A stretch of 51,938 nucleotides of DNA from assembly GCA_031289775.1 (NCBI GenBank), contig JAITOY010000008.1, positions 1 to 51,938 on the forward strand, in the 5' to 3' direction. A model generated the notes under the pieces. The model did not search any database. It saw nothing but the letters and a program-made list of their open reading frames with translations, and had not been told where the DNA came from. The stretch comes from Synergistaceae bacterium. GTDB lineage: Bacteria; Synergistota; Synergistia; Synergistales; Synergistaceae. Shown here one piece after another: positions 50,454 through 51,938 of this stretch (its first letter is position 1; each line of letters opens with the position of its first letter). A program made the translations under genes and the position numbers.

Positions 50454-51410
50454 TTGGCGGGGACAGATGGAGTAGAAAAGGGAAATAACGAAATTGGCGA
50501 AGATATCAGAAATGACAGATTTGACGCCGACGCGTTCTGGAAAGCTCTTATAGACCGTTTTTTCTATAGTTTGCTCAAAAGAGCGCTGCCGGAACTTTAC
50601 GCGAAAGCCGACCTCAATGTGAAACCGCGTTTTCTTGAGAAGGAATTTCTCGACATCCTGAATACCGGCGACCCTGAAATCCACAAGAGCGCGCATTTCG
50701 CCGACTACGTACTCGAAGTGCCGCTGAAAAACGGGGGCGACGAGTGGATACTTTTTCATATCGAAGCGCAGGGCCTCAAGGGAGGTAATCTCCCCGAACG
50801 CATGAATTTTTACAGGTGCCTGATCTACGCCCATTACAGAAGGGAACCAGCGGCGCTCGCTATCATCACTGTTACGCGCCCTCGAAAAGAGGAAAGAAAA
50901 TATTCGTATTCGCGCTTTGGCACAGACTGTATTTATCGGTATAATAACCTCGTGCTGAGGGAACTTGACGACGATGAGCTTCTGTCGAGCGACAACCCGA
51001 TAGACCTTGTTCTTTACGCCGCGAAAGCTGCGGTGAAGAGCAAAAGGGAACTCCAGAAATACAGCTACCTCCGCACGCTGGCGGGACTTCTCTCGGAGCG
51101 GGGTTGGAGCGCGGAAGACAAACGGGATTTGATGCTTTTTATCGAACGCGTACTTTACTTGAAGAATAAAAAACTTATCGAGCAATACGGGGAATACCGG
51201 CAACAACTGGACAGGGAGGGGAAGATCATGTACATACCGTTTCTTGAGAGAGAGAAAGCTAATGAGCTTATTCAAAGCGGCATGGAACAGGGCATTGAAC
51301 GGGGTAAGGAAGAAATGGCTAGGAGCCTTCTCGCGAATGGCGTATCGCCTGACGTTATCGCAAAGAGCGCCGGTTTGCCAGTCGAACAAATTCGCGCTCT
51401 CGCGAACTGA
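50454..51410 (+). CDS. Rpn-family PD-(D/E)XK nuclease / putative transposase
   Basis: 318 aa. The N-terminal ~130 residues have the Rpn/YhgA-like nuclease pattern: FFYSLLKRALPELYAKADL, an Asp in FADYVLEVPL, and the E-x-Q type motif WILFHIEAQG. Later come YRYNNLVLRELDDDELLSSDNP, typical of this family, and a helical C-terminus with MEQGIERGKEEMARSLLANG. Rpn proteins promote recA-independent recombination; their place in mobile elements varies. TTG start 50454 after CGGGGGTGAT. Own promoter and terminator, so a single-gene unit between the LPS operon and a conjugation gene. Confidence 0.85.
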   Translation: MAGTDGVEKGNNEIGEDIRNDRFDADAFWKALIDRFFYSLLKRALPELYAKADLNVKPRFLEKEFLDILNTGDPEIHKSAHFADYVLEVPLKNGGDEWILFHIEAQGLKGGNLPERMNFYRCLIYAHYRREPAALAIITVTRPRKEERKYSYSRFGTDCIYRYNNLVLRELDDDELLSSDNPIDLVLYAAKAAVKSKRELQKYSYLRTLAGLLSERGWSAEDKRDLMLFIERVLYLKNKKLIEQYGEYRQQLDREGKIMYIPFLEREKANELIQSGMEQGIERGKEEMARSLLANGVSPDVIAKSAGLPVEQIRALAN

Positions 51411-51443
51411 CAGCTCCTTCCCAAGCGGACAATATGGATATAC

Positions 51444-51479
51444 CCCCTGTACACCGCAAGAGAGTACAGGGGATTTTTT
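51444..51479 (+). terminator. Intrinsic terminator after the Rpn-like gene
   Basis: Stem CCCCTGTAC (51444-51452) / GTACAGGGG (51464-51472), 11-base loop, then six T (51474-51479). Confidence 0.9.
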
Positions 51480-51532
51480 AATCTCCTTCACCAATATCCC
51501 GGCGCCAGGCAACAAGCTCAAATCAACGCTCA

Positions 51533-51938
51533 TCAAAAATACGGAAACGGGAACACGACATCCCGCTCGACTAAAATACCCATCTTTTTGCCGGGCCGGA
51601 TCGTTATCGTCGGCTGAATATCGCTCGCCTTGTTCATGATCTTCGTGCCCATGTCGAGAACTGACCCGGCCAGACTCTCAGCCGCGGCGTCTCTCGGGCT
51701 CTTGCTCTCGTTATTCCCCTGCGTATCCTTGTCATAGACTATCTCAGACCCCGCTACGAACACCGAGGCCAGGAGCGCCGTTCCGAACATCTTGCCCCAA
51801 TGCTCGTTCACGCGCCCCGAAAGCCCGGAGTAGCCCGCCTGGTCCACCCCAGGGCTCCCGGCAATGTCCAGCGTCGTGCCGTTTGGAAATATGAGCCTGT
51901 TCCAGACGAGCAAAACGCGCCGTTGGCCGAAAGTCACC
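51533..51938 (-). CDS. VirB10/TrbI-type conjugation protein, C-terminal part (cut by window end)
   Basis: About 135 codons, continuing beyond the right edge, so the true start is outside. RVLLVWNRLIFPNGTTLDI, then AGYSGLSGRVNEHWGKMFGTALLASVF, and TITIRPGKKMGILVERDVVFP are the C-terminal hallmarks of TrbI/VirB10, the envelope-spanning core of type IV secretion/conjugation machines. It runs leftward toward the Rpn gene and would be the last gene of a conjugation cluster lying to the right. Ends PYF after the usual last strand, so the C-terminus looks intact. Confidence 0.85.
   Translation of the reverse strand, partial: VTFGQRRVLLVWNRLIFPNGTTLDIAGSPGVDQAGYSGLSGRVNEHWGKMFGTALLASVFVAGSEIVYDKDTQGNNESKSPRDAAAESLAGSVLDMGTKIMNKASDIQPTITIRPGKKMGILVERDVVFPFPYF

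Overview
The window is GC-rich chromosomal DNA from a diderm (Gram-negative-type) bacterium that is probably not a proteobacterium. It carries a complete Kdo2-lipid A / Kdo gene run using LpxI rather than LpxH, a BamA with only about three POTRA domains, frequent TTG/GTG starts and long PilY1-like proteins. My best guess is a member of the Synergistota, because of the LpxI-type gene order and overall style. This is inference from memory; Negativicutes or another deep diderm lineage cannot be excluded.

Left part (1-12 kb). The str operon (rpsL-rpsG-fusA-tuf) runs leftward behind a consensus TTGACA-17-TATTAT promoter. A ribbon-helix-helix/PIN toxin-antitoxin pair points right beside it. proB-proA (proline synthesis) and carA-carB (carbamoyl phosphate) then run leftward. 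The carB reading frame continues into a full-length DapF-like domain in which both catalytic cysteines are serine. This is the most unusual gene in the window.

Middle (12-31 kb). A PepT-like peptidase and a periplasmic-sensor GGDEF protein converge, and the pair is bracketed by a 63-bp palindromic element present twice in opposite orientation (62 of 63 bases identical). Next come two very large PilY1-like proteins, one leftward (1682 aa) and one rightward (1392 aa, preceded by a PilX-like membrane protein). They are head-to-head and each is preceded by a copy of the same ~150-bp control region. A MliC/META (lysozyme-inhibitor-like) lipid-face protein, rpsD, a histidine phosphatase, a small sigma factor and a membrane protein of unknown function follow.

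Right part (31.6-50.3 kb). This is one long rightward envelope operon: bamA, an unknown exported protein, lpxD, lpxC, fabZ, lpxA, kdsC, an lptF/lptG permease, lpxI, lpxB, msbA, an lpxK-glycosyltransferase fusion, kdsA, kdsD and two tandem waaA-like Kdo transferases. Most junctions overlap or are a few bases apart. Together they insert outer-membrane proteins, build lipid A, make Kdo, attach it and flip the product. The final lipid A acyltransferases (lpxL/lpxM) and lptA/B/C/D are not in the window.

Right edge (50.4-51.9 kb). An Rpn-family PD-(D/E)XK nuclease/transposase-like gene is followed by the C-terminal end of a VirB10/TrbI conjugation protein, so a mobile or integrated conjugative region probably begins at or beyond the window end.
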